64,000 nt of DNA. Source: Phytohabitans maris. GTDB taxonomy: Bacteria > Actinomycetota > Actinomycetes > Mycobacteriales > Micromonosporaceae. The position numbers and the translations under genes were made by a program. Each line of letters begins with the position of its first letter. Position 1 is the stretch's first letter. The notes beneath the pieces are model-generated. The model was not told where the DNA came from, did no database searches, and worked only from the letters and a program-made list of their open reading frames with translations. Of the stretch, positions 6,201-11,671 are shown one piece after another. The stretch lies in contig NZ_JAVHUY010000016.1 of NCBI RefSeq assembly GCF_031085175.1, forward strand, positions 124,001 to 188,000. The letters run 5' to 3'.

Positions 6201-8395
6201 AGAGCGGGCGCACCTGGAACTCGCCGCCGGCCGGGTTCATGGCCGCGACCGACACGCTCTGGCACATCCGGGCGGACCATCTGGCCGGCAGCCCGGCACC
6301 AACCACCAGCGAGGGAACGCCGAATGTCACAGGAACCGCAGCTGACGGAGGAACAGGCACGGGAGCTGATCCAGAGCCTGGTCGGGCGCGGCACGGAGGT
6401 GACCCTGTATCCGTTCGAGTTCGGCTGGCTGGTGAAGCAGGCACTGACGGAGGAGCAGCTCAGCAAGGGGATGCACGTGGGTCACGGTTCGTACATAGTG
6501 GACCGGACGGGCGTGGTCACGGTGCATTCGAGCCTGCCCATTCCGATGGTGATGGAGGACTACAGCGAGGCCAGGAGGGCGGGACGCCTGAGTGGGCGCC
6601 AGATCTGGCCCGAGCCGACACCGCCCACGGCGTAACCACCGAGCCAGTCACCCACGAGCTGGTCACCCGCGATCAGGTGAGGAACGCGGCCGCCTGGCTG
6701 GCGCCGGGCGACCCGCACGTCATCCGGATCGACGGCGGCGCCCCGCACCACCTCAACCAGGTGCTGGCGAACGAGATCGCGGACGCGATCCAGCAGCGGA
6801 CCGCCGCCGACCGTGCCGCCCGGGGCTTCGGCCGGCGGCTGCTCGACCGGCTCGGCCGCCTTTTCGGCCTCGACCCGCGGCCGCTGAAGGCCGGTGACGA
6901 GAGCCCGGTCCGCCTCGGCCTCGATCCCGACGCCCGCACTGGTGCGTCCCGTCGGCCGCGAGACGAGTCCCCGGCGCGGGACTGGGTCGTAGGTGACGCG
7001 CCTGTTCCACGGCGAGGCGAGCTGGCCGGAGCGGGGAGCGTACGCGGCGTAGGCGGCCCGGCGGCGCCGAGCGGGCGGACACACCCGGCGAGCCCGATCG
7101 CGCGCGCCGGCACGCCGCGGGACCCGCACGCCACCGTGGCCAACCACCGGGCCGCGCCGGAGCAGCGCACCCGGGCCTGGGCGCCCGAGATCACCGAGAC
7201 CGTCCACATGCGAGGGGCGCTCGACCAGCACCGGCCGCAGGGTGTGGTGCGGCGGCTGGTCGGCGCGATCCTGCGCGCGTTCGGCCGGGAGGCGCCGGCA
7301 CCGCACACGGCGACGGCGGCGGGACGGCACACGGCGCCGCCGCCGGGACGGCACACGGCGCCGCCGCCGGGACGGCACACGGCGCCGCCGCCGGGACGGC
7401 ACACGGCGCCGCCGCCGGGACGGCACACGGCGCCGCCGCCGGCCCCGCCGCTCACCGGGCCCGATCCGGCGAACTACGGGCAGCTCAACGCGAACGGCGT
7501 CTGGACGTTCGACAGCGACGCGGCCGGCGAGGCGTTCGGCGAAAACCTGCTCGGCGACGACTTCCACCGCCTCCCGCCGGACCAGCAGATGGCCATCCGG
7601 GAGTACACCCGGCACTCGTGGCCGTACAACATGATCGCCCGGACCGACCAGGCGCAGGATCTGTTGCAGCGGTGGTGGGACGACGCGGGCACCGCCGACG
7701 CGGTGCGTGCCCTCTTCGGCGGCCGGGTGCCGACGCTCTCGGACGTCTACGCCCGGGCCCCGCGCAACGCCCCACCGGGCACGCTCGAACGCTGGCTCGT
7801 CGACCAGGTGCTCAGCGAGCCGCCGTCGCGGCAGCCGGCGGTCCTGCGGCGGATCGTCAGCGACGACGGCGTACGCGGCATGCTGATCCGCTCGTTCGGC
7901 GGGCGCTTCCCGACCGAGGCCGACATCCGCGCCCGGATGGCGCTCATCGACGAGGCCATGCGGGTAACCCCGTTGCGGCACGGCGTGCAGGCCCTCCGCG
8001 GCCTCCAGGAGATCAACTTCATGCGCGACCCGGTCGGCAACCCGATGAACTTCCGGCAGGACGCGAGCGGCCGGTGGCTCGACGACCGAAGCCAGCCGCT
8101 GACCGTGGACGAGATCCGGCGCCGGCTGGTCGGCACGACCCAGGAGGCCAACGGGTACATGTCGACGTCGCTCGGCGCCTCCGCCGCGTTCTCCGGCACC
8201 AGCCACCCGTTCCGCCTCGTGCTGGACGTGCCGCGGGGCAACCCGGCGATGTGGATGGGCACCAACAGCGTCTACCCCGAGCAGCGCGAGCTTGTCCTGC
8301 CCCGGGACGCGGAGTACACCATCGTGGCGGTGCGCCCCGGGCCGGGCGGCACGGTCGAGATCGTCGCGACCGTCGAGCGCGCGGGCGTGCCGTAG
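257..8395 (+). CDS. Giant multi-module polymorphic toxin with CpnT/WXG100-like N-terminus (about 2712 aa)
   Basis: The GTG at 257 is chosen because a strong Shine-Dalgarno (GGGGGAGGGG, 242-252) precedes it; an upstream GTG at 203 is possible. Residues 1-340 are helical with a WQG motif near residue 82 and a hydrophobic stretch near 127-165, like the N-terminal channel/WXG100 domain of CpnT-type T7SS substrates. Residues about 375-435 are Ser-rich and 448-675 are Pro/Asp/Gly/Thr repeats. An unrecognised block follows (682-785), then a Pro-rich linker. Next come two papain-fold deamidase modules (Cys1073/His1189/Asp1206 and Cys1843/His1963/Asp1980), a RelA/SpoT-like module between them (about 1367-1660), and a C-terminal ADP-ribosyltransferase. 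Gly/Pro/Asp-rich stretches between modules are read from DNA that encodes immunity genes in another frame. Export by the adjacent T7SS is inference. Whether one chain is made, or the inner modules are silent cassettes, is unknown. Confidence 0.8.
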   Translation: MSGNVAEDAADAALESVRQCFIQINEWIPVLGDFLEMIAQWPEARHDRLFDLADSYQSAAELYASHLEEIRDYIRDLSVWQGDGAAQAVQQSIQGYLDETASLGEALGSMQQLVHGKALEIESMKWMAVITLVMMVIALIQAIITIWTGIGAAAGAAAIAAGRATIYTIARELLRKLWQETVKAGIRRFVQSGVRGVGAAALRGGLAYAGFMGAMKGGIMLIQALEGHDPFTEGWAGRFGMELVDSFIAGSIGGPLMFGIHSRVTEAAAFGLGQVGDNFLQIGRDRLIDQLGLTDWAQRNGVYSGMTLDDVWDSVTPAALLGEILSEPGGRHRPNVVTPALHQGVGNLFGGNQADLAGQTGLPSPTGLAGQTGSQGSSSSSSSGASSGSSSSPSSGSSSSSSGSSSGSGRGGSSSSSSGGSSSSGGQRSGGSSSTNAEGTPQTGTQVPATPDPASPGDGASATPDGGTPAPPDAGTPSPPDGGAPPSPDGGTSSPDNGTRSPDSGTPARLDGGSPALPDGGTPASRDAGAPSSADGGRRATPDAGTPDAGRTVTPGGGTPAPTTGDGTTQTASGEGGQSSATPTPAADSSMASDGSTPDSSTSDGAEPDGTAPPDGGRDGTAVTPPDTSSIGRSDGALGRSDGAQGRADGAQSRSDAAQSRSDGAGRPDDGQPAGDGAGEEPKWYHWRKRIEQQVTADYARGVGEMLGPPVDTNGPDGQAPLLTPDMVRHALATDPDSLDDYGKRLQGFLAQNFTNVDSSGNRVPMSRADIATRLGELRAGTMTPPLTPTPGSPPPGSAPRSPTPGTPTPGSPVPASPEPTPASPPASPHASPEPTPAGVGPRTPSGARAPESTPAPPSPDAPTPVDPKLVPADPTVPEKDKLDERTLHLLRSLPPGPDHTGGPAGGGTDGPGSAQPGGGVGLPGRDLDGGGGLPGRDPDQPGLRGPAPGSRTGDGGADRPAGPGSGAADRGGAAGDRGPGGGGVHPEVGSGGQLGPLADPGALAPGVPPLDTTRTTGPDHLAPIEDPRYQADLAQSLDTGAGYQVGADPSTHPYGRLVNDGGPTMPGRGNNCLDTSLAALSSFYGDPQVSAPRWPDGSTDLRGESNGIGRAVNWLGGTWNGPSSPLPGDPTARATAVAGQYADLHAQIAAAGPGSSALVVVDWLDFDQATGQVRTDANGDVAASPSSHAFVVVYPRGASGPVWWDPQHGQTWTSPPTHYMADTHTLWSMRGDGLAAPPAPATPATTTTPPSPPATTTNTEGTPDDATGTGDHGGRGPGTDHPADRGGPGGDPVPVRERLAGESGPDGRGARPGDAGGSGELHHRPERDGDGPVQPVDPDPDGAVQRGEAGGAADRPADLARADDAPAVVPDTHSVEQAYLDALDPAETAALRDALAAAEPVAARMRADLTEVADALRRDFDTVDVEVMGDGTYDVKELPSLARRCVIEGDIAGVDTFLDQANDLARFSLRAPDGPAYDDVVRAALDRLRQAPYHYRYDPADDKSFWRPGNRFYGREVTLYTPDGHPIEVRFPTQASWDAGKLTDGAYEKVRLDGPDPVTDEGYPSHERVRAFLETLKVNRDAGLAGRLPGGTDPTSAKDTSFAKWTSSRRELWADYRSWLADRGRTFADEVRAYGLGPEDFPADPRLVQEGKIDDRIVHVLRAVPPGGPGGTTGGPAGGGAVGAGPAARGHGLEPPPQDLDAGVGLAELGHGEPGLDRPVRDRGPGGGGADGPGEPGSGAADRGGAAGDRRGPVGDVPAADPAALGPRDPAGLAPGVPPLDTTRLVGPTNLAPIESPRYQADLQRVLDTGWGYATLADPSTHPYGQLVNDGGPTVPGRSNNCLDGSLAALSTFYGEPQVAAPRWADVNPDGSPDHRSGEADGLRRAQAWLGDTWTGPPAGMPGDPIGRAAAVAGQYADLHAQIAAAGPGASALVVADWLSVDPATGQPRIDANGHVVREDAHAFVIVYPRGASGPVWWDPQSGRTWNSPPAGFMAATDTLWHIRADHLAGSPAPTTSEGTPNVTGTAADGGTGTGADPEPGRARHGGDPVSVRVRLAGEAGTDGGAAQQGDARGSRFVHSGPDGRGHGAFEPAHSDGDGGLQRGQEGGTPEWAPDLARADTAHGVTTEPVTHELVTRDQVRNAAAWLAPGDPHVIRIDGGAPHHLNQVLANEIADAIQQRTAADRAARGFGRRLLDRLGRLFGLDPRPLKAGDESPVRLGLDPDARTGASRRPRDESPARDWVVGDAPVPRRGELAGAGSVRGVGGPAAPSGRTHPASPIARAGTPRDPHATVANHRAAPEQRTRAWAPEITETVHMRGALDQHRPQGVVRRLVGAILRAFGREAPAPHTATAAGRHTAPPPGRHTAPPPGRHTAPPPGRHTAPPPGRHTAPPPAPPLTGPDPANYGQLNANGVWTFDSDAAGEAFGENLLGDDFHRLPPDQQMAIREYTRHSWPYNMIARTDQAQDLLQRWWDDAGTADAVRALFGGRVPTLSDVYARAPRNAPPGTLERWLVDQVLSEPPSRQPAVLRRIVSDDGVRGMLIRSFGGRFPTEADIRARMALIDEAMRVTPLRHGVQALRGLQEINFMRDPVGNPMNFRQDASGRWLDDRSQPLTVDEIRRRLVGTTQEANGYMSTSLGASAAFSGTSHPFRLVLDVPRGNPAMWMGTNSVYPEQRELVLPRDAEYTIVAVRPGPGGTVEIVATVERAGVP
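2907..3242 (+). CDS. Nested immunity-like gene A1, out of frame with the toxin
   Basis: This 111-aa product is the same length as, and clearly homologous to, the product at 5220-5555 (shared FTYY.LYRR start, GLLAEG, and a C-terminal LGAELPTEEELQAIG). Its ATG lies in the third forward frame while the surrounding toxin frame stays open. Nearly all its third codon positions are G or C, the normal coding signature here, and the toxin frame across it is a Gly/Pro/Asp-rich string. A purine-rich GAGAAGGA precedes the ATG. I recognise no named family. Its position after a short remnant of the RelA-like module (HLLRSLPPG, compare HVLRAVPPG before 5220) suggests it once protected against that module and may now be an orphan. 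Confidence 0.75.
   Translation: MSERFTYYVLYRRDRTTPVGLLAEGQTVPALPNRVVGWDYQDETWTEAEASLGAIQINPDYEDRLRAVERATAERTARQVLGAELPTEEELQAIGDRAEEEYTRKWGPAGS
3243..3980 (+). other. Papain-fold glutamine-deamidase toxin module 1 (domain of the giant toxin)
   Basis: This is a domain, not a separate gene; no start codon or ribosome site of its own is evident. It begins right after the stop of nested gene A1. It shows NNCLDTSLAAL (nucleophile Cys1073), SHAFVVVYPRG (His1189) and WWDPQ (Asp1206), the order expected of the toxin glutamine-deamidase papain-like fold (Tox-PL). That family deamidates glutamines in target proteins; the target here is unknown. A Thr/Pro-rich tail leads into nested gene B1. It is closely similar to the second module at 5556-6310, so a segmental duplication is likely. 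Confidence 0.7.
4050..4364 (+). CDS. Nested YrhB/Imm35-like immunity gene B1
   Basis: The product is 104 aa. The ATG at 4050 has a good ribosome site (GAGGGAA about 8 nt upstream), identical to the one before gene B2. The protein has ITEDEARELI near its start, a central ESGWL, GSYIIDLNGTV, and a C-terminal YSEARREGRLTGRQIW. The pattern of GWL, then a VD/ID-x-x-G turn, then a Tyr-rich tail resembles the YrhB/Imm35 family, which is often paired with papain-fold deamidase toxins. It follows such a module directly. It lies out of frame inside the toxin reading frame. The family call is moderate; the immunity role is inferred from position. Confidence 0.75.
   Translation: MTQQEPEITEDEARELITRLIGAGREVTLYRFESGWLARAVLTDEERGRGMQVGQGSYIIDLNGTVTAQSSLSTRILTAQYSEARREGRLTGRQIWPEPTTPPR
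4365..5240 (+). other. RelA/SpoT-like toxin module (domain of the giant toxin)
   Basis: About 290 residues read in the toxin frame. Seen in order: DVKELPSLARRC, resembling the substrate-binding stretch of (p)ppGpp synthetases; NDLARFSLRAP, with Asp1464 at the metal-binding position; NRFYGREVTLYTPDG; and HPIEVRFPTQ, with Glu1529 at the catalytic position. This order matches RelA/SpoT-fold nucleotidyltransferases, including toxic alarmone synthetases such as Tas1 that make (p)ppApp or deplete ATP. The reaction cannot be told from sequence. Its last residues (KIDDRIVHVLRAVPPG) overlap the start of nested gene A2, the presumed antidote. Fold assignment is by motif pattern only. Confidence 0.5.
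5220..5555 (+). CDS. Nested immunity-like gene A2, out of frame with the toxin
   Basis: The 111-aa product is homologous to A1 (2907-3242). It starts FTYYALYRR, contains DWIDRFEIVDRAAAERTA, and ends with the shared LGAELPTEEELQAIGEG. A ribosome site (AGGAAGG) precedes the ATG at 5220. The gene starts inside the 3' end of the RelA-like module and is read in the third forward frame, so it is the best candidate antidote for that module. No named family was recognised. The papain-like module 2 resumes in the original toxin frame right after its stop. Confidence 0.75.
   Translation: MTASFTYYALYRRADRVEPPVGLLAEGRSAPDRPLVVMGWSHRHKTWMPASASLNWVTASPDWIDRFEIVDRAAAERTARESLGAELPTEEELQAIGEGPSVTFQRPTQRP
5556..6310 (+). 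other. Papain-fold glutamine-deamidase toxin module 2 (domain of the giant toxin)
   Basis: Near-duplicate of the module at 3243-3980. It has NNCLDGSLAAL (Cys1843), DAHAFVIVYPRG (His1963) and WWDPQSG (Asp1980), with matching flanks (LAPGVPPLDTTR at the start). All three catalytic positions are kept in both copies, so neither looks dead. The two copies differ in the insert after the Cys helix and in the linker toward the B genes. That divergence could reflect different targets or simple drift. Confidence 0.7.
6324..6635 (+). CDS. Nested YrhB/Imm35-like immunity gene B2
   Basis: The 103-aa product is homologous to B1 (shared TEEQARELI, FGWL, GSYIVD, YSEARRAGRLSGRQIW). The ribosome site GAGGGAA sits at the same distance from the ATG as in B1. 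It is read in the same alternative frame as the other three nested genes. It follows papain-like module 2, its likely target. The toxin frame continues through it and on into the linker before the ADP-ribosyltransferase domain. Confidence 0.75.
   Translation: MSQEPQLTEEQARELIQSLVGRGTEVTLYPFEFGWLVKQALTEEQLSKGMHVGHGSYIVDRTGVVTVHSSLPIPMVMEDYSEARRAGRLSGRQIWPEPTPPTA
7321..7440 (+). repeat. Five perfect 24-bp tandem repeats coding GRHTAPPP
   Basis: Exactly 120 bp made of five identical 24-bp units inside the toxin frame, each coding the octapeptide GRHTAPPP. They form a Pro/Arg/His-rich spacer just before the C-terminal ADP-ribosyltransferase domain. Identity at the DNA level points to recent slippage or active copy-number change. 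24 bp keeps the frame, so unit number can vary without breaking the toxin. Confidence 0.95.
7441..8395 (+). other. C-terminal ADP-ribosyltransferase module (domain of the giant toxin)
   Basis: The last ~318 residues show the R-S-E signature of NAD-dependent ADP-ribosyltransferase toxins: an Arg in ALRGLQ, the GYMSTSLG strand (Ser2636-Thr-Ser2638), and EQRELVLP carrying Glu2678. The catalytic turn reads Gln-Arg-Glu, the Q-x-E form known from C3-like enzymes that modify asparagine; the E-x-E form is typical of arginine-specific enzymes. The host target is unknown. The downstream gene at 8461 is its likely immunity gene. Confidence 0.7.
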
Positions 8396-8460
8396 GGTTT
8401 TCCGCGTACGAGGCGGCTTCGCGTGCGAGGCTTCGCATTCGAGCCGAAGGAGGGTGACGG

Positions 8461-9330
8461 ATGAACGGGGACGGCCGGCCCGGCGATGGGTATGTCCCGC
8501 CGTGGGACGCGCCGCCACCGCCGCTGCCCCCGAACTCCGATCCGTACCCGCACGGTGGCTACAAGGCCTCCACCGAGGGCCCGATCAGCTACCTGCCCGT
8601 GCTGGTCGACGGTGACGTCGTCGGCTACGTGTGGGCCTCGGTCGCGGACGACGCGGCCAGCTTCCTGCGCGTGCTGGCACATCCGGTGGGGCGCTCGCTC
8701 GACGCCGCGGTGGCCTGGAGCGAGCGGCTGCGCCAGGCCGAGGCCGACGGGCTCACCCCGTCGCAGGCGCTGACCCGCTGGGTCGGCGCGCCGGCCGACC
8801 CGCAGGCGGGCGCCATCCCGGCGGACGCGGTGCCGCGCGAGGCGGCGAGCAAGCGGGAGCTTCGGGAGCTCGCCAATCCCGGTGCGCCGCCGGACATCAG
8901 CGAGCTGCCGCCCGCGCCGTTCGGCTACCTGCCGGACGGTACCCCGCTCGACCGTTCCCAGGGCTGGGAGCCGAAGATCGCGACGTCGAGCCCGCGCGGG
9001 CGGCCCCGCTACCTGGCGGTCACCGAGGGGCCGGTGCACTACATCACGGTGGTCAAGGACGGCCGCACGATGGGCTACCTGTGGGCGTCCACTTCGGACA
9101 ACGCCGCGTCGTACGAGCGCCGCGGCTTCGACGTCGAAGACAACGACGTGTGGGGCAGGTGGCTCGCCCGGCTCGACGAGGCGGCCGCCGAGGGGGTAGC
9201 GCCGCTGGAGGCGGTCCGCCGGCTGGCCGGCAGCACCGTGGACGAGGCCGGCGCGGCCGAGGCGCGGGAGCGGGAGGCGCCGAGCCTGGCGGCGCTGAAG
9301 GAGATAGCCCGCGCCCCCGAGGACTCGTGA
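8461..9330 (+). CDS. Two-repeat immunity-like protein after the ADP-ribosyltransferase toxin
   Basis: The 289-aa product starts at an ATG with a strong GGAGG site 8 nt upstream, 65 bp after the toxin stop. It holds two copies of one small domain: GPISYLPVL.DG..VGYVWAS near residue 40 and GPVHYITVVKDGR.MGYLWAS near 180, each followed by a helix with W..RL. No secretion signal is seen, so it is likely cytosolic, as expected of an antidote. The domain recurs a third time at the start of the next gene. I do not know a family name. Its stop overlaps the next start (GTGA). Confidence 0.75.
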   Translation: MNGDGRPGDGYVPPWDAPPPPLPPNSDPYPHGGYKASTEGPISYLPVLVDGDVVGYVWASVADDAASFLRVLAHPVGRSLDAAVAWSERLRQAEADGLTPSQALTRWVGAPADPQAGAIPADAVPREAASKRELRELANPGAPPDISELPPAPFGYLPDGTPLDRSQGWEPKIATSSPRGRPRYLAVTEGPVHYITVVKDGRTMGYLWASTSDNAASYERRGFDVEDNDVWGRWLARLDEAAAEGVAPLEAVRRLAGSTVDEAGAAEAREREAPSLAALKEIARAPEDS

Positions 9331-10304
9331 ACCGGTGGGGTGACCCGCGGTTTCGCCCGGTGCGGCTGCCCGAGCGCTACGCGGAGGCCGCTTCCGGCGC
9401 CGTGGCGTACCGCCCGGTGGCGCGCGGCGGCGAGCCGCTCGGCTTCCTCTGGGCCTCCGATGTGGACGGTGCGGCGGGCTGGGTGGAGTGCGGCGCGGCG
9501 GGTCCGGACGGCTGGAACGCCGGCACGCCCTGGCTGCGCCGCCTGGCCTCGGCGAAGGCGGCCGGCCGCACACCCGGCGAGGCCCTGCGCCACCTGGCGG
9601 ACCTTCCCGAGGACGAGCGGGCCGGCGTCGTGAGTGGGCCGGAGGCCGGGGCGGCCAGCCTGGCGGAGCTGACCGAGCGGGCGGGGCCGCTGGAGCTGCC
9701 GGGGCCACCGCAGCTGGCGGAGCCCGCGCCGCCACCCGGCCCGCCGCCCGCGGGGCTCAACTCCTTGCAGCGGGCCGCGTACGACTACACCCGCGCGCCC
9801 GACGTCCACAACGCACTGTCGCAAGCGGACGATCCACCGGCCCGCCTCGCCGAGCTCCTCGCCGACCCGGCGCGAGCCGCCGCGCTCGCGGCCATCTTCG
9901 GGCGCGCGCCGCTCTACGGCGACTTCGTCGAGCGCTTCCGCCTGCTCGACCAGGCGGTCCGGGCGCCATTGCCGCAGTCGCTGGAGACGCTGCGCGGCGT
10001 GGACGACGTGGCGCACCTGACCGGCGGTGTCGCCGACCTGCGGGCGGCCGCCGGCGGCACGTACACCGAGCCCGGCTATCTCTCCGTGTCGCTGGGGGCC
10101 ACACCGGCGTACCGCACCGGATGCTGGCTGCGGCTGGTCGCGCCGAAGGGCACGCCGGCGCTCTGGATGGGGCGGCGGAGCCACCACCCGGACGAGCGCG
10201 AGCTGATCCTGCCACGCGCCCTGACGATCCGGATCGACGACGTCTACCTGCGCGACGGCCACCTGGAGGTAGCCGCCACGATCGTGACGGCTCGCCACGC
10301 GTAG
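9327..10304 (+). CDS. Immunity-like domain fused to an ADP-ribosyltransferase domain
   Basis: The 325-aa product starts at a GTG overlapping the previous stop. Residues about 15-95 repeat the immunity-like domain (GAVAYRPVA.GGEPLGFLWAS). After a Pro-rich linker, residues about 145-325 form a second ADP-ribosyltransferase domain with LRG, GYLSVSLG and DERELILPR. Its catalytic turn is E-x-E, unlike the Q-x-E of the giant toxin. No N-terminal delivery domain is present. It could be a displaced toxin module fused onto an immunity domain, a self-inhibited enzyme, or a decoy. All predicted catalytic residues are present. Confidence 0.7.
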   Translation: MNRWGDPRFRPVRLPERYAEAASGAVAYRPVARGGEPLGFLWASDVDGAAGWVECGAAGPDGWNAGTPWLRRLASAKAAGRTPGEALRHLADLPEDERAGVVSGPEAGAASLAELTERAGPLELPGPPQLAEPAPPPGPPPAGLNSLQRAAYDYTRAPDVHNALSQADDPPARLAELLADPARAAALAAIFGRAPLYGDFVERFRLLDQAVRAPLPQSLETLRGVDDVAHLTGGVADLRAAAGGTYTEPGYLSVSLGATPAYRTGCWLRLVAPKGTPALWMGRRSHHPDERELILPRALTIRIDDVYLRDGHLEVAATIVTARHA

Positions 10305-10420
10305 CCCAGCGCGACCGGGGCCAGCTCGCGGTCGCCCCCGGCGGCGGCGCGGCGCAGCTCCACGGCGGGACGCTAGCATCGACTAGATTTACGAGCGCTG
10401 GTCTGCCACGGGGAGGTGCA

Positions 10421-11659
10421 ATGGCGCTGGCCCGTACCACGGCGGTGGTCTGCGTCGCGGCCGCGATGTGCGCGGTGGGTGCCGCGCCGGCGGCGGCCGC
10501 CCCGCGTGCCCCGGCCCCGACCAACCAGCGCTGCGTCGAGCCCGGCCCGACCATCGCGGAGGTCCCGTGGGCCCAGCGGATGCTCGGGCCGGAGCGGGTG
10601 CGGCCGTTCACGCGCGGCGGCGGGCAGATCATCGCGGTGCTCGACTCGGGGGTCGACGCCGGCCATCCGGAGCTGGGTGGGCGGGTGCTCGCCGGGTTCG
10701 ACGCGGTGGCGGGCAGCGGGCCGGCCAACGACGACTGCCTGGGAACGGGCACGCAGGTGGCCGGCGTGATCGGGGCGAAGCAGGAGCAGTCGGTCGGGTT
10801 CGTCGGGCTGGCCCCGGACGTGACGATCCTGCCGATCCGCGTGATCGCCGAGCGGCCCGGCAGCGGAAACGCGGCCGATCCGCAGGTGCTGGCCCGCGGC
10901 ATCGACGAGGCGGTCAGGCGGGGCGCCAGCGTCGTCGCGGTCACCACCATCACGTACCAGGACAGCCCGCTCCTGCAGGGCGCGGTGGCCAACGCGATCT
11001 CCAAGGGCGTGCCGGTGGTGGCCGCGGTGGGCGATCTGGGCGACCAGCGCGGCGTGATCCCCACGCCCTACCCCGCCGCGTACGACGATGTGGTCGGCGT
11101 CGGCGCGATCCGCGAGTCCGGCGTGCTGTGGGGCAAGTCCCAGCAGGGTGAGTACGTCGATGTGGTGGCACCGGGCGAAAAAGTGCTGACGCTCAGCCGC
11201 GCGGGCGGGATGACGGTCGCCGACGGTACGGCCCTGGCCACCGGGTTCGCGGCCGCGACGGCGGTGCTGGTCCGCTCCCGGCGCGGCATGATGCAGGCGC
11301 AGGGCGGTATCGGGCGCCAGATCGAGCGCACCGCCGTGCCCGCACCGGGCGGCGCCGGATACGGCAGTGGCGTGGTCGACCCGTACGCGGCGGTCACCGC
11401 CCGGCTGGCGGCGACCTCACCCGAGCCCCTTCCCGGCCTGCCGCCCCTCTCGACGGAAGAGTCGCCGGCCTGGGCGCGCGCCCGCGACCTGGCGATGATC
11501 GGCACCGGTGTCGCGGTGGCGGCGGTGCTGGTCGTGCTCGCGTTCGCGGTGGTGATGCCGCGCGGGCGGCGGCGCTTCTGGCGGCCGGCGATGGCGCCGA
11601 AGCCCCACCAGGAGACCGAGCCGGACGAGCCGGGCCCGCCGGTGCAGCTCTTCCCCTGA
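10421..11659 (+). CDS. mycP-like: Mycosin-like T7SS subtilase, predicted inactive
   Basis: The 412-aa product has an N-terminal signal peptide (hydrophobic, ending AAPAAAAPRAP), a subtilisin-type domain, and a C-terminal membrane helix near residues 360-385 followed by a basic tail, the standard mycosin layout. The start is ATG after GGGGAGG. The active-site Asp is kept (LDSGVD, Asp75). The His position of the usual GHGT motif is Thr109 (CLGTGT), the Ser of GTS is Ala271 (DGTALATG), and the oxyanion Asn region reads VGDLG. Mycosins are known to stabilise T7SS membrane complexes even without protease activity, so a purely structural role fits. It ends 12 bp before the convergent eccB stop. Confidence 0.9.
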   Translation: MALARTTAVVCVAAAMCAVGAAPAAAAPRAPAPTNQRCVEPGPTIAEVPWAQRMLGPERVRPFTRGGGQIIAVLDSGVDAGHPELGGRVLAGFDAVAGSGPANDDCLGTGTQVAGVIGAKQEQSVGFVGLAPDVTILPIRVIAERPGSGNAADPQVLARGIDEAVRRGASVVAVTTITYQDSPLLQGAVANAISKGVPVVAAVGDLGDQRGVIPTPYPAAYDDVVGVGAIRESGVLWGKSQQGEYVDVVAPGEKVLTLSRAGGMTVADGTALATGFAAATAVLVRSRRGMMQAQGGIGRQIERTAVPAPGGAGYGSGVVDPYAAVTARLAATSPEPLPGLPPLSTEESPAWARARDLAMIGTGVAVAAVLVVLAFAVVMPRGRRRFWRPAMAPKPHQETEPDEPGPPVQLFP

Positions 11660-11671
11660 GCGGGTTGGCCC

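Noticed and set aside
7321-7440. Possible CRISPR array
   Set aside because: Units are contiguous without spacers and in frame with the toxin.
6560-8518. 652-aa open frame on the minus strand
   Set aside because: Antisense to the ADP-ribosyltransferase module and linker; Arg-rich repetitive product, no domain motif, weak third-position GC pattern. A shadow of the real gene.
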